A stretch of 64,000 bases of DNA, taken from assembly GCF_048544455.1 (NCBI RefSeq), contig NC_133530.1, forward strand, positions 19,397,748-19,461,747, written 5' to 3'. The notes beneath the pieces were generated by a model, which did no database searches, was not told the origin of the DNA, and saw nothing but the letters and a program-made list of their open reading frames with translations. Of the stretch, positions 45,882 through 58,461 are shown piece after piece. Source of the stretch: Silene latifolia. Lineage: Eukaryota > Streptophyta > Magnoliopsida > Caryophyllales > Caryophyllaceae. Each line of letters starts with the position of its first letter. Positions within the stretch are counted from its first letter, which is position 1. Made by a program: the position numbers and the translations under genes.

Positions 45882-48800
45882 TTAACAACGGTGTTGTTGG
45901 CACGCCAATAATTTCAGATTGAATGGTAGCACTTGAGGTGCGGTGGTATCGAAGTTATAGCCCTGGCTGGGTAGGGGAAATAGGCTTAGATTTGGATGTC
46001 TTGAGGAAGCTGTGATGATTGATGCAGGAAGCTTTCGTACCGATTGATAGTCGGAAGTCACTGCAACATCAACTAATGTGAGTTTTGTAGAGGATTGTTG
46101 GACTTCTTCAAAATGTAATTGCCTAGCTACCGGTATAGGTTGGACTGTACTAACTACGACTGGTTCAGTTCCTGTTTCGTGAACTTCTTGTTGTTCTCCT
46201 GGGGTTGTCTCTTCCAAACTGGAGGCGACATCATTGTGTGGTGGTACAGATACAATTTTGCGAAGAGCCCACTGCAAAATATTGTTCCTTGATAGCGCTA
46301 TCTTTGGGGACACTTCAATTACTAATGGTCCATTCCGCAATGATTTGCAAACCCTCATGAATGTTACGCTGTCGTCCTTAAAAAGTGCCGGGAATAACAC
46401 AGGAAAAAAAAAATAGGAATTCTTGTAAATTGAAGTAAATGTTGTAAGCGTACAATGAATACTCGTTCAAAGTTTGCTTTATCTATAATGTAACAGAAAT
46501 CTTTAGAAACCATTGTAAGGGTTAGGTAAACATAACATATGCGGAAAGAGTACTTGTTCGATTCTGAGGCGTCTATTATCTTTAGTAATGATGGTTTAAA
46601 CAATATGTGTTAACTTAGATGTGTAGACGTAAACTCATAATTATAACCACGGCAGTAGAGGTGTTATTGTGAATCACTTTGTATATCATAATTTCATTGG
46701 TTGACGCCACTTTGTAGGTTGACCATTTTAGGAGGCGATATGGTTTGAACGTTGGTAAATGCTGTTTAGAATACTGGGTGTAGGTGGTATGGAAATGTAA
46801 TAATATACCGTTTGTTTCATATGAAATATATCTGCAGCCGACATCCGGGAAGTATTGTTACTTGTATCTCTTTGTGAATCTTTGTTATTTCTAGCCGTTC
46901 ATTTCCGTCAGAAACTTCACAGTTAAAGGTAATCCTGCGTTAAAAATTTAGACTTAGATATTAAGATGAATGATTTGTAAACATTTTTTTTGGGGGGGGG
47001 GGGGGGGGTAGGGTGGAGAGGCTACCTTGGTTCGGACACAACTCCGTCTTTAGTGCATGTTTCACACTTGAACTTTTCCCCAGCTGCATAGTCAGAACGT
47101 TTTCCACAGTTGGAACAGCCTAAGTATGCATTGACTTTCTGTAAATCTGCTTTTGGCACAGTTACATTCAGCCTGTACCTTTCATCCTGCAAAGTTTGTT
47201 TTGCCTGTTTCCATGTATACATAAGTCATTGAATGAAAACTGGTGCATTTAAGTTTAGTCAGGTATTAACCGTCTGTTCAATTATAAGCAAAAAAATTGC
47301 AACATGCATGGTACGGTGCTAATGCTTGCAAGTTCAATGTGGCGGGAACAAGTAGATTTATTTTAGTGTAGTCATAAGAGAGTTGCGTGTAGGTCATGTG
47401 TTTATACCTTTTTTTTGGTGAGCTCACTCAAGGTAATGACGGGAGTAGGTGTGTTTGGATCCCTGACTCGGAAAACTCTTGACTGTAAATCTTTGAGGAA
47501 GTCTTTGTTTAGGCTCCCCCTGCAGTAGTCGACTGAAATTAGTAAGGCTGTTGATGTTCAACAAAGTATGTAACCAAAGGCTGCAACTAATGTGGGGGAT
47601 TTATACGTTAAGGGATCATACCATTCTACCTGGGCAGCTATTTTAGGACCTGAAGGGTTCGTATGAAATACTGTAGAAGTTGTGGTTGTCAATGAGAAGC
47701 CTGCATAATAATATTAGAAATCAGCAATACTCTTGTAAGACAACAAACTTTACTACCTTATTAAGCGGTCATACCCCTATAAGTAGTAACTCGCAACCCT
47801 GTGAAGCCAACGACAGGTAATGTATCAACCAAGGAAGCAAGCTTATCACATTCGTCTTCTGAAAGATCATTCCAGGCTGACACTACGATTGGTTGATCAG
47901 TGTTGTTGCAAGCATGGTACAGTAAGATAGCTAGTAATTTAGGCATTCCGGTAACTTAATTTTAAAATTTCAAGGTTTACCCGTGATCAGTGATAACTAT
48001 TTCTCTAACAGTGTTTTTGCGACCTTGTTTTGGGGGGACCTGTCGTGCAGCTGGTTCTACATATAGCAGTGTGCCAGCAACGTCTGTGATAGTCATCGTT
48101 AATGTTAATATACAGGTAGTAATATGTAAATATGCACATGATTTCTGCACATTAGAGATTTACCAAATATGTCATAGGGGGTAGCTGTTTTGGGTACTTG
48201 AGAAACGTTTTGGTATTCCGTAAGGAGTGTTTCAGGTGCAGTAATTAGCGGGCGGATTAGTGTTTGTTTCCCAAACCCCATTGTGTATGGCAACTCAGCA
48301 GGATCTCGCCTGTATTGGTCCTGCGTTGGCTTGATTGGGGCATTTGCAATTTCATAAACCCCATTGCACATGAGCGCCTCTTGGTGGGCTGCAACCTGAT
48401 CCCCGAACAAAACGCCGCGCATTTTCTGCCCCTGCACAGGGAATTTCCAATCTTTTAAGCCTAATTTAAGCCGGCATATCCAGTAGGACAAATTACTTAA
48501 TTGTTGATGCGTAGTACCAACTGTAGTTGTTATTGTAAAGCAAACGTCTGGTCTTTATTATTTGGTTCATGCAAACACAGCTACAGACTTGCAAACACAA
48601 TTAAATTAATGTCTCGACAAAACGTTTAAGTAAGTTGGACCTAAGGCCTGTATGTAAACCACAAGATGTAGGCAAAACCCATTTAAGTTGTCTAAGCAAC
48701 TTCTTGCACAAACAACAAATTAATAAACTATAATGAAAAACACAGAGTAACATGTTTATAAACACGACGTACAAAGTATATGCAATATGAATTCAAGATT

Positions 48801-48951
48801 ATCTTGCCTTATCATCTTGCAGAACCACTGTCTGGTAAAGCACATCTCTGGCAGATTTCTGAGCCTTACCTTTTTGCAGAACTTTAACCTTAACCCGATA
48901 ATTTATACTGTTACTATTGAGCTCGTCTAAATATACTCTGCCTTCAGACAT
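45882..48951 (-). CDS. RPA1-like single-strand DNA-binding protein gene A of the Helitron
   Basis: Exons: 48951-48808 (MSEGRVYLDELNSNSINYRV...LQDDK), 48431-48164 (GQKMRGVLFGDQV...), 48083-47981 (DVAGTLLYVEP...), about 47940-47770 (QPIVVSAWNDLSEDECDKL, PVVGFTGLRVTTYR), 47700-47622 (GFSLTTTTS), 47519-47408, 47186-47026 (zinc ribbon GCSNCGKRSD...FKCETCTKDG), from 46934, and a last block ending at 45882. This is the layout of an RPA1-like protein: OB folds A, B and C, the last holding a C4 zinc ribbon. It would coat single-stranded DNA during rolling-circle transposition. The first intron has a GC donor (AAG|GCAAGA), phase and protein fitting well. The junction near 47981-47940 could not be resolved and may be damaged. 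A run of 17 G lies in an intron at 46992-47008. Confidence 0.7.
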
Positions 48952-49915
48952 GATGGATAGTCCACTGCATAGAAAGAAACATCGTGGAAATGTAAGCAAC
49001 GCGCAGCTAAATTAATTGCATAACGTTTGGCTATTTTGAAGTACATGATTGGTTATCTGGCTGGTTTATCTGCCATTATTGTTTTTTTTTTCAGAGTTTC
49101 TAAGCTTTATATTTTGTGTGTGTTTGCTGAATAATACAGACCTAACAAGCCATGAAAATTGGTCATACAACGGTGTAAATTAGACTTCGACTCAACTGCA
49201 ATTGTTTCCCATCTGAGGTAAAATTACATACAAAATATACTACGGAGACTGTTGAATGTAATGCACTGGTTCAAAGGAGAACTCTATTGAGCGCTATAAT
49301 AGTTGTATAGCTACAGCTTATAAACAGAGCATCAAGGGAAGACTGAAAGTACCGTTAACATAATTTGATGTTACAGACACTTTAATTAAAAAATAAGCTT
49401 AGTGTTTGCCCCTAAATATTATTAATTCCATTGTTTTATGACAATCTATAACATAATAATTAGACGGTTAATTACTGGAATTTGTGCTTGATAATTCTCA
49501 TTTATTACATAAGGCTAAAGTTTGTGCAAAAAAAAAAAAAACAAACAACAGCAGGTAAAAGGAAAGTACAAGAAGTTACCTCTCAGCAAATAATATTTAG
49601 AATAGTTTGTGTTGGAAGGAAGGTGGTAATACTTCAGTCAATCTTCCTAGTTAGTGTTGTTTTAAAAGTGTTTTAGAGTTTCTTTGATGAGGGCCATTAT
49701 TGAGAAGTGGAAAGGTGTAGTCTTTGATTGTATCTGCTTTTTAATGAGGGTGTGTGTGGCTGTTTTCTGGTACGGAAAATTCAGACCTACAAATGCCCTA
49801 TGGAGTGTTGGAGTGTATTAAGGAAGGGTTTGTTTGAGGGCAATTGAATACATGTGGTTGGTAAAGCTTTTGTATTTTTTTAATGATTTTTTTAGTTGTG
49901 AGAGTTTGATCGGTC

Positions 49916-50158
49916 CGTTTTTCTTAAGACCATTGCTTTTGGTTTGAAATAAGACGGGTAATATGTCATCATTTTACAATAAAATGTTGTTATTTTTTGA
50001 TAACATGTTACCATTATTGTTCACATCATTTTCAGGGTAAAAAATGACACCTCTAGTCATAACATTTTGTGAATTAATTGGTTACATTTTCTTAAAAAAT
50101 GGCAACATTTTATCCGTCTGACAAATAAGACCAAAAGTGTCCGTCTGAAACAAGAATT
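49916..50158. mobile_element. Probable MITE nested in the Helitron
   Basis: The ends are diverged inverted copies: left TTCTTAAGAC...CTTTTGGTTTGAAATAAGAC, right read inward TTCTTGTTTCAGACGGACAC followed by TTTTGGTCTTATTTG. About 240 bp, no coding. I could not fix a target duplication, so the family is open. Confidence 0.45.
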
Positions 50159-50220
50159 TGTGGAGTTTGATTTATCAGATACATTTATCTATTGGGTATT
50201 AATACTTTCAGCTAGTCTTT

Positions 50221-50246
50221 CTATAGACGGATATATCCGTCTATAG
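50221..50246. repeat. Perfect 26-bp palindrome
   Basis: CTATAGACGGA-TATA-TCCGTCTATAG reads the same on both strands. Related half-sites (TAGACGGATA, TTGTCTATA) recur near 53100-53140. Could be fused ends of a miniature element. Confidence 0.8.
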
Positions 50247-51251
50247 TTAAAGTTGGGTTAAATAGTTGGAAAGTAGTGACATTTTTGCCCCCCACTCTTT
50301 TACTTATTGTTTGTCCTATTAGGAATGTGATATTGTATTTGCCACGTATTTAGTTATAATGAGATTTTATATAATACTTTAGTGTGTTGTGAATGGGTAT
50401 ATCCATTTAAAGTTGTACTCACATTTACCATAATGAATTAAATATTCTCAACAAACTTTTTATACTTAACTTATTAACATGTGCTTTAAGGGCACATATT
50501 AAAAATTCGGATATATTATTACTTTTTAAGTTACGAATTTTCTAACATGTGTCTTTGTTAATAAGCCAATTAGGGAAGTTTTGTTGGAAATATATCATGA
50601 CAATTTAGAGATACAACTCATATTTACCATAATTAGTGATATAATTTTGAAAATCTTTCCTTACTGAACTTGTTTGTATATCCTTTTTTTTTTTGTGTGT
50701 GTGTTTTTTAAAATAAAGTATGAAAATTGTAAACTTAAAACTGCTAAATTACAATAGTTCGTATATAATCTAATGAACTTTGAAAATGTGACTGTTGTTA
50801 AAACAAAGAAAAGCAGAACCGTGTAATATGCAGTTTGGATTTCAGTCTATATGGTTGATCGGTAGGGCATTACATTCATGGATAATTTATCATAAGCGCG
50901 TGTGCAGTTCTTTTCCGAGCATTTTTTAATGTCACGACTTTACTAATTCTGCAGTCTCGAGCTAAATATCCTCCGTGTTGCGTAACAATATAATCAGGCT
51001 AAATTAACAGACTGCCAGACAAAGTTGTGCGTAAAATCTACATTCTAAATTTCGCGTAAAAGAAACCTCTGTTGCGCAAGTATGAATCTAATATAATGTA
51101 AGTAGATTACGTTAATTCTAAACTCTAAAATTGAAATTATTGGACAATTGAAGTATATAGCTGAACCCAACTACAAATTGATGGACGACATGTATAGAAA
51201 CGTAAACTGCAATTTTTAAAGGTAATCATAACAGCAGCATAATTTCATATT

Positions 51252-51710
51252 TCAAAGTTTGAGATTAATGCAGCTGTAGATGCAAACTTGGTCCCTATCA
51301 GCGAGTTCCCTTCCTTGTTTCCGCAATATGTAAGGGACCTTCCTACACATTGGTGTGCAGGTAAAGTACTTTGCATCCCTTTTTGTTGCCACCCATAGAT
51401 ACGGTCCGTGTCTTGGTTTGTACTCAGCAAAGAAATCTTGCCTGCTACGTCCTACTGCTTCAAATTTCTCTTGCAATTTGAATGCTAATCTGCATGATTC
51501 ATCTTCACTTCCGAACTCAATGCGAACTATACCACTAAAATGTTCTGCCTTTGTGCAATTTGTAATGGTCAATGCTTCTATAGTATACCCATGGCTGTTG
51601 AGAATGCTTGGTAATGCTTCTAGATTTCTCGGTACATATCGTTCCCCTTCCATTTTTCCTGGGACATTAGCCATGATGCATGTGTATGGGTATACATATT
51701 GATCTCCCAT
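51252..51710 (-). CDS. Stand-alone XS-domain protein carried by the Helitron
   Basis: One exon, 152 residues. The order of motifs fits the XS domain of the plant SGS3/FDM (IDN2-like) family: DQYVYPYTCIMANVP near the start (compare YVWPWMGILVNIP of FDM proteins, from memory), LNSHGYTIEALTITNC, then GIVRIEFGSEDESCRLAFKL (compare GIVEF...W.G...A), RSRQDFF, and YLWVATKRDAKYF at the end (compare LYAWLA..DDY). In the known family this domain binds double-stranded RNA with 5' overhangs in RNA-directed DNA methylation or siRNA production. There the XS domain is joined to a zinc finger and coiled coil; here it is alone, as if only the RNA-binding part was kept. Same strand as Rep-helicase and RPA. Could have further exons. 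Family call by eye only. Confidence 0.55.
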   Translation of the reverse strand: MGDQYVYPYTCIMANVPGKMEGERYVPRNLEALPSILNSHGYTIEALTITNCTKAEHFSGIVRIEFGSEDESCRLAFKLQEKFEAVGRSRQDFFAEYKPRHGPYLWVATKRDAKYFTCTPMCRKVPYILRKQGRELADRDQVCIYSCINLKL

Positions 51711-53770
51711 TTCCTATATATTTTATATTTTGTTTCTGGTTGTTTTCGTGACCTTTATGCCTTTTGTTCAAGTTAATTCTGTATGTTATATATACTCTTA
51801 AGCATGAAATCCGAACAGTCAAATTTTCTGCCCAATTCATTGTACTTCTATTTTCAGATTGTATCTTTCCAAATTCCAGTCGTATTAGTTGTATCTGTTG
51901 GTTTGGTTGCCTGTTAGCATTTCCTATTAATTGATATTTTTTATATTTATACAATCCTATTTATTGGCTATTGAAAATTGTTTAATTCAGATACTGATTC
52001 ATTTACCATCCTCTATTTCCGTGTTGCCTTATATATATTTTGTTATTTTGTTTTCGTTTTTGTGGCTCGTTTTTTAGCAATTGTTTTTATTATTTAAGTC
52101 GACCATTCTTTCTCAAATATCCGTTAGTATAAGTCCTATTTTTGTTGTAATTTGTTAAACTTTGTTGAAATGGTAAACCAGGACTGAAAGATCTTTTTAT
52201 GACTGACATAGGATTTATTAAGTCCGTCTTTGTCATTTAAAATAATATTACGAATCGCTGATAATATAACGTGTCAATTATAAACTTATAGCTGCAGAAA
52301 AGCATATCATGGTGATAGTCTTCCACATGAACATAACATAATACCAAAGTGATTAGAAAATAACAAGTACTAAGGACAATAATTACAAGAAAGCATAAGC
52401 AGGCCGAGTAACAGTATTGTACAGTGCAAGATGTGACTATACTGATGTCAGACAAATTTAACAAACAGTGTGTTAGCTTGATCAAACCGTCTATACTTGA
52501 CTTCAGACGGCTATGCAAAATAAATGATAGCGTCCTTAAAAATGAAACACAGAGTTACATAGCATAATTAGTAATATGTGAAATTGTTATTGATGATAAG
52601 CCATCAACCGTTCAGTGAAAAAGAAGTATTTGTGTTTTCGTAAACAATGGAATAGTGTTACATTTTTTTTAAAACCATATATAGCAAATAAGCCAATAAT
52701 GAGTATGTATATATGTAAAGTGTAGTCATAGTCTCAAGTATACCCCTATAAAAGTATAGTACTATAAGAGTAGTTTTCAGAGTATGAATTTAAGGATTGT
52801 CTGAGATATTTTAATTAAAGTTTTGAGTAAGTACCAAGTTGGTAGGCAAATTTAAAGGTTAGGGAGAAGCCATATGTAAATTGTTTTCATGGCCTTACTA
52901 TGTTCGTTGTTTATAGACCACATTTGTTAACTTTTCAATTGATAAAGTGCAGAAACTCAGAACTGAAACTTTCAAGTTAAAGTAGTAAGCAAGTACAAAT
53001 TAGTTGTGAAAATTAAAAGGCTTATAAAAATCGTGTCGGTAGGGACCTTGTAAATTTAAAGGATATTTTGTGATGGAAAATGTTATCTGACTACACATAT
53101 AGACGGATAGTGTTTGTCTATAACAAGTTTTTGTCTATAGCTAACTGTACATATATACGTACGATTGCGCATTGCTCTGTTCATGTCCTGTCTATTTAGG
53201 ATTAGATTACACTTGAATGAGGGTCCATTATAACCACTTGTTTGGGATTGGATAATTAAAAGGTACTTGCCAAAAAAGAATCACCATCAATCTTAGATCT
53301 CATATTTAATTTACATATAGCGGTAATACTTGTTCACATAAACCTTCTAGGAGAGCAGATTCTATTGTGGATGGTGTCGTAGTGACAAATTTTGAGCACA
53401 TACAGCATTGGGTGCATCACAGTTATTTACAAGAGTTTTCAGGATTCGGAAACAACTGATACCATTTGTGTGGCAAAATATAGTAGGTGGCACAAATGGC
53501 AGTTGTTTTGGCTTTTCATGACAAAAGAACGCTGTCTCGTTCAGAGTTCAGGTAACACATTCATTACATGTTAGTACCACATGTAGTAAGCAATAGATAG
53601 TGTGCTGCAAATGATGAATTCCAAATGAACAGCTTCAGTGTAGATTGTAGAGACAACCTGTTGGAAAATACAAGAAAAAACTGTAAATCCCTGCCGCACA
53701 TAAATGTATATTGTTAATGTGTTCATAGACGTAACAGTCAGGTAGCAGAGTTTTCAGCTGTAGTTTACCT
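51711..53770. other. Spacer between the XS gene and the helicase end
   Basis: No coding block recognised on either strand. Contains the presumed promoter of the XS gene (51711-52100, T-rich on the plus strand). Around 53095-53145 TAGACGGATA and GTCTATA repeats recall the palindrome at 50221. Confidence 0.4.
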
Positions 53771-56700
53771 TTAAGTAGTTGTTTCTGAAAGTATTCCAGC
53801 AAGGGATAAAGCTTCATATGACACGACATTCCTGACAAAGGATGCGGGTGTTGTTTCTGGTCCTGGTGCTGCAAACACTGTAACTTGTGCCGCCTTCCGT
53901 GCCCTTGATAGCGCCACATATAGCTGACCATGAGAAAAACACGGGCGTGGTAGGTACACAGCCACCTAACTTAAAGTTTGGCCCTGACACTTGTTAACAG
54001 TCATCGCAAAGCTCAGCTTTAATGGGAATTGGTTCCTTTGGAATTGAAACGGATAGTTTGTTGAAGGTGCTGGGCGTAGCTTGATTCGCGGTATCAGCAC
54101 ACAGTCCCCTTTGTGTTGGCCAGTCATGATAACACATTCAATGGTGTTTGGCAAAAAACGCTTGCATATCAGGCGTGTGCCATTACATAAGCCAAATGAT
54201 GGTTGGAGGTTCCGTATAAGAATAACAGGGCAATTTACTTTAAGAACAAGTTTGTGAGGACTCATTCCACCAGGATTCAATTTGTTGATGAACTCCGCAG
54301 GGTAAACTGCACATGTATCATCTAACATTGAATCGTAACTTGTGTAAGTTACTGCCTGGCCTGGGAATTATTCAATTAGAGCATCATTAATAGCATCTAC
54401 ATCATCATTCAAAGGCGTTAGAATAGCTCGATTTGTAAAAAGGTTGGTGTCAAATGTACCCTGTGCTAATTCTGGAAATGTAAGGGCTGCCAATTCCCCA
54501 ATTGGATTCGTATTTTGCACGAGTCCGAACTCGACAATCCCACTGGTAGTTCTATGCTCTCATATTCTTTTGTCCGCAACTCGCCGTTACCCAGTGCTAA
54601 TAGGAATTGTGCAAATTCAGGATCATCTTTAGCGCGGAGATTTTCAGTAAGGCTAAACTTAATTAGCTTAGGCCAGAGGTGTGAGCTGAACAAACTGGCT
54701 TCCACTATTTCCCGCTGTGACTTCCGAGGTAGAATTGGAAGTGTTTGCCGAAAATCCCCTCCGAACACAACAACTTTTCCCCCAAAAATTAGGTTGGAGT
54801 CACATAAGTCTCGAAGTAGATGGTCGAGAGACTCAATATTTTGCCGCTTAGACATTGACGCCTCATCCCAGATGATCAAGCTTCTTGCTCGGATCAACGC
54901 ACTAGACTACTCTGTTTAGGAACGTCACATGCCAAAGATATGTCACATTCCAAAGGTATTTTGAATCGTGAATGGGTTGTTCGCCCGCCTGGTATGTTAG
55001 CTGCGGCTATACACGAAGATCTTTGTTGGCGGCACAATTTCTCCCATCATGCGTACTTCACGTACGGCGCTTTGTATAAGAAGGTTTTCCCGGTGCCACC
55101 AGGCCCGTCAACAAAAAAAAAGCACCTGGTTTAGAGGTGCGTATATGTTCCATGATGGTGGAGAAGGCTTCCTTTTGTGCAAAGATTTATGACTCTTTAC
55201 ACAGTAGGTCTTGGTATTCTTTGCGTCAAAGCGTCGACTATATCTCTGTTGCGCCTTACATCATCATCAGTGCAAGTATCTAGGTGGTCATCCGAATTCC
55301 TTGAGTCTTGCCCATAGCTTCCAGTACCTTTCGACCGCACGTTTGTTAGTTGACTAACTTTCGGTGGGTCGTCTGGAAATTGAAAGCAAAAATCTTCGAC
55401 AATGATTCATAGTGTGTGCTCCATAACAAGGATGGGTCCTTTGGTTGTGCAAAAATTAGTAGCGTTGAGAACAGGATTTAATTGCGGTAGGCATCTCCGC
55501 ATTGCACACGCCTCGCCATACAAAGTTGGCTGACATCCTCTTCTTCAAGCGACTGTGGCGCAAAGCCGCCTCTTGGGAACGAGCACGACGTAATCGCGTC
55601 TCTGTCTTCAAGTACTCAAATGATGTAGGACCTCGGATGTGTAGTAGCAAAAGCCTTAAAAAAAATCTCTCACCTTCGGCCGGCGCTACAAAAACAAGTC
55701 TTCCAATTGCTATCACTTTGTTTTTTCTCTTTTCCCAGGTTCTAGTCCCAGTATCCCAACGGTAGTGCTCGTAAATTCCCGTACAACGATTTGGGACATC
55801 CTTTGCTTGCACTTTTCTTGAAAAACTCAGTTAGAGGTGTACGGCTTTTTTCTCATCGGCAATCACATCACCAAGTTGTCGGTTGGCCTCGGACATATTG
55901 TCCGTTTGTTGGGTAGGTGCACTTGCGAGAGGCATTACCGGGGGATACGTTTCAAATAGATCAAATCCAAATATTCGCCATGCTGCTTCGCATGGGGATA
56001 CCCATCGGCCTGTTTGAAACTGAGTAATTTCATCTACTGGCTTTGGTTCCTCTCCTTCCGCTACACTAAAAGAGACTCTGTCGTGGCCTTTGTATATATA
56101 CTTATATAAGTACTTTCGCATGCATTGTTGACAGGACTTCAACATTAAGATGTGATCAAATAGTGCTAATAAGTACGGGTTATAAGGGATAACCCATCTG
56201 TTGTCCAGAGCTTGTCTCCGTATAACCACAGTTTCACCTGTGTTGCGTCTCCTATAATCTGGATATCCAGAACCATTAACTGTGGTGTCAGGCGTGTAGG
56301 ACTTTGGGAACTTGAATTTGCAATGCCCAAAAGTGTTTGGATGTTTCATACATGAACATTCAGGGTTAAGCTCGCCACAGGGACCATGCATCATATGCTT
56401 TAGTACAGGCACGCACGAAGGAGGGATTAGCCATAGATGGTATCTCAAAGACAGACAAACTTGTCAAAATCACGGGCATTTCGGCCTATAACCATCTTTT
56501 AAAATGATCAGAAAGTGCACATGGGGCAGCCCCCTCTTTTGAAATTCCACCACATAGACGTACGCGGCCACCTCTCCAAAGATTTGCTTATCCACAATTT
56601 GTTTCTTCAGCGCCAGAAGCTTAGCACGGAATACTCTTGCTACTAAGTCCTGGTCTATTTCGAGCCTCTTCACCGGGGCAAGGTGATTCTTAATTTCAGG

Positions 56701-58461
56701 CCAGTTCGCATTGCACGTCATGGTGACAAACAGATCAGGTTTCCCAAACCTATGCACAAGAGCCATTGAATTTAAATATCTTTTTTTCATATCCCGAGGG
56801 CCCCCTAAAAAGGTTGGTGGCAAGATTACCCGTTTGCCAATGTTTGCTGCACGATTCTCGCCAGTTCCCACAGTATCAATTATCCCCTGGTATAATTCAG
56901 CCCTTATAGTTTCCTGATTGTTCCGAAAATAATCTAGCCTGGTATTTTCTATTTTAACATACATGTCCACCACGTACTGTTGGAAGGATCGGCCTGTCCT
57001 AAGCAGCATGTTTCCTGGACGGTTTTGCAACTTGTAGCAGTAATATCGGCGGCACGAAATGACCTTGTCCTTTGGACCATAAGCCTGGTTTAAACCTGTT
57101 ATATGGACAAACAAAGAGTTATTTAAAATGCCACTTGTAATAACACTATCTGAGTTATAATATAAAATTAAATAAGATATGTTTGTAAGTTGACATACGG
57201 TTAGATTCATCTTCCAACAAATCAGCAACGGTTAGGTTAAGTTCAGATGGTATTATGTTATGAGCACCAACTCCTCCTTGGGTCAGCTGTGGGGTTATTT
57301 TTCGAAGGCCTTGCACCCATCCACATTCCCCATAAGGGAAAAGTAATGGGTACTGCAAAGGATCATAGCAGCCATAGTAGTGCATTATTCGATGAGTTTG
57401 ATTATCCTTTGCAGTTACAGTTATGTGTGGGGTGCTAGACTCGCTAGACGAAGAACTATCCGTCCAAATAACAGCTACCTCATCAGACGTGGGTGCATTA
57501 TACACCCGTTGGTCTAGGACAGTATTTCTATGGATTCTGATTTGGGTATTGTCATCAATGGGTAATTCTCTAAGGGCTCGGAAAAAGCGTGCATAAGGAT
57601 TGTTCTGGGTAATTTGTATAAGCGTGTTTACAATATCTCCCCTTACCTCAGGGAAGCATCCGGTACGATTCAACGCTTCATGCTGCCCATCATAGAAGTA
57701 TAGTTGTAGATACTTTGGTTTTCCATTATTGGGCAGCAGTGTGGGTACGTTATGATAAATTTGGCCATGAAGTTGAAAGACGTAAATACCTTTCTGAGTG
57801 GATGCTACATAATCACCAGCAAATGAGCTGAATGCAAAGAGGTTGTTGTACATTCTGGAGTACTTCCGGAAATGAACCGCATCCTCATCCGGGGAGGTGT
57901 ATAATCGCACTAATGCAGGCGGGTATGCATTTGTAGGCAAGTGTATAGCTCCATCAGCACAGCAGAACGTTGACGATTCATATGCAATCTTTACTGCGTT
58001 GCATTTTATGCAAATAATACCTTGTGGGAGTTTCAACTTGTCTGTAGGTAATGGGTTAAGCACGTGGGCTGCAGGTAACCCTGCATAATAAGAGGTTCTA
58101 AATGAGTTAATAGAGTCGTTGCTTATAACAATTTGGAAGTAAAATACATGCCATAATGATAATGTAACTTACTTGCTTGACGATTAATCTGGGTCCTCTT
58201 TTGTCGTTTAGGACGCGGTGGCGGAGGTGTTTCAGGTACATTACTGCAAGCAACAGGAATTGGGTTAATACCTTACTTTGTTATACCCCCCCCCCCTTCC
58301 CCCGAAATTGTAGATTGCAAACAATACCTGATTCCAGAGTGGTCGGTGTTTAGAAATGTTGTTCTAGATCTGGTTCGTCGCATAACTGGCATAGATGAAG
58401 GGGTGGACGTAGGCCAATACATTTTGGGGTTGTGACTTGTTGACGAGCTACATCCCTGTGG
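53771..58461 (-). pseudogene. Helitron Rep (HUH nuclease)/Pif1-type helicase, broken
   Basis: In order on the minus strand: Ser/Thr/Pro-rich leading exons (58461-58330, 58246-58164), an N-terminal part with ICIKCNAVKIAY and CCADGAIHLP (zinc-like, 58080-57190), Helitron-like N domain (about 57100-56470: GKPDLFVTMTCNANWPEI, and the HUH motif GLPHVHFLI), the tyrosine region (about 56150-56050: RKYLYKYIYKGHDR), a linker (EHYRWDTGTRTWEKRK, GERFFLRLLLLHIRGPTSFE; 55810-55620), then the Pif1-type helicase: Walker A GPGGTGKTF (about 55110-55080), WDEASM and VVVFGGDFRQTLP (54860-54730), NCPVILIRNLQP and AMTVNKCQGQT (54240-53970), and GQLYVALSRARK (about 53915). The frame is interrupted at several places between these blocks (around 56460, 55450-55130, 54900, 54400, 53970), so I call it inactive or poorly sequenced. 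Confidence 0.85.

Larger units (their letters stand above)
48952..51251. other. Helitron spacer between RPA-like gene A and the XS gene
   Basis: No coding block recognised. Holds a probable miniature element (49916-50158) and a perfect palindrome (50221-50246), listed apart. Otherwise AT-rich. Confidence 0.45.

Noticed and set aside
46364-46603. 79-codon minus-strand frame upstream of the last RPA block
   Set aside because: No similarity to RPA parts; probably intron sequence with a chance frame.
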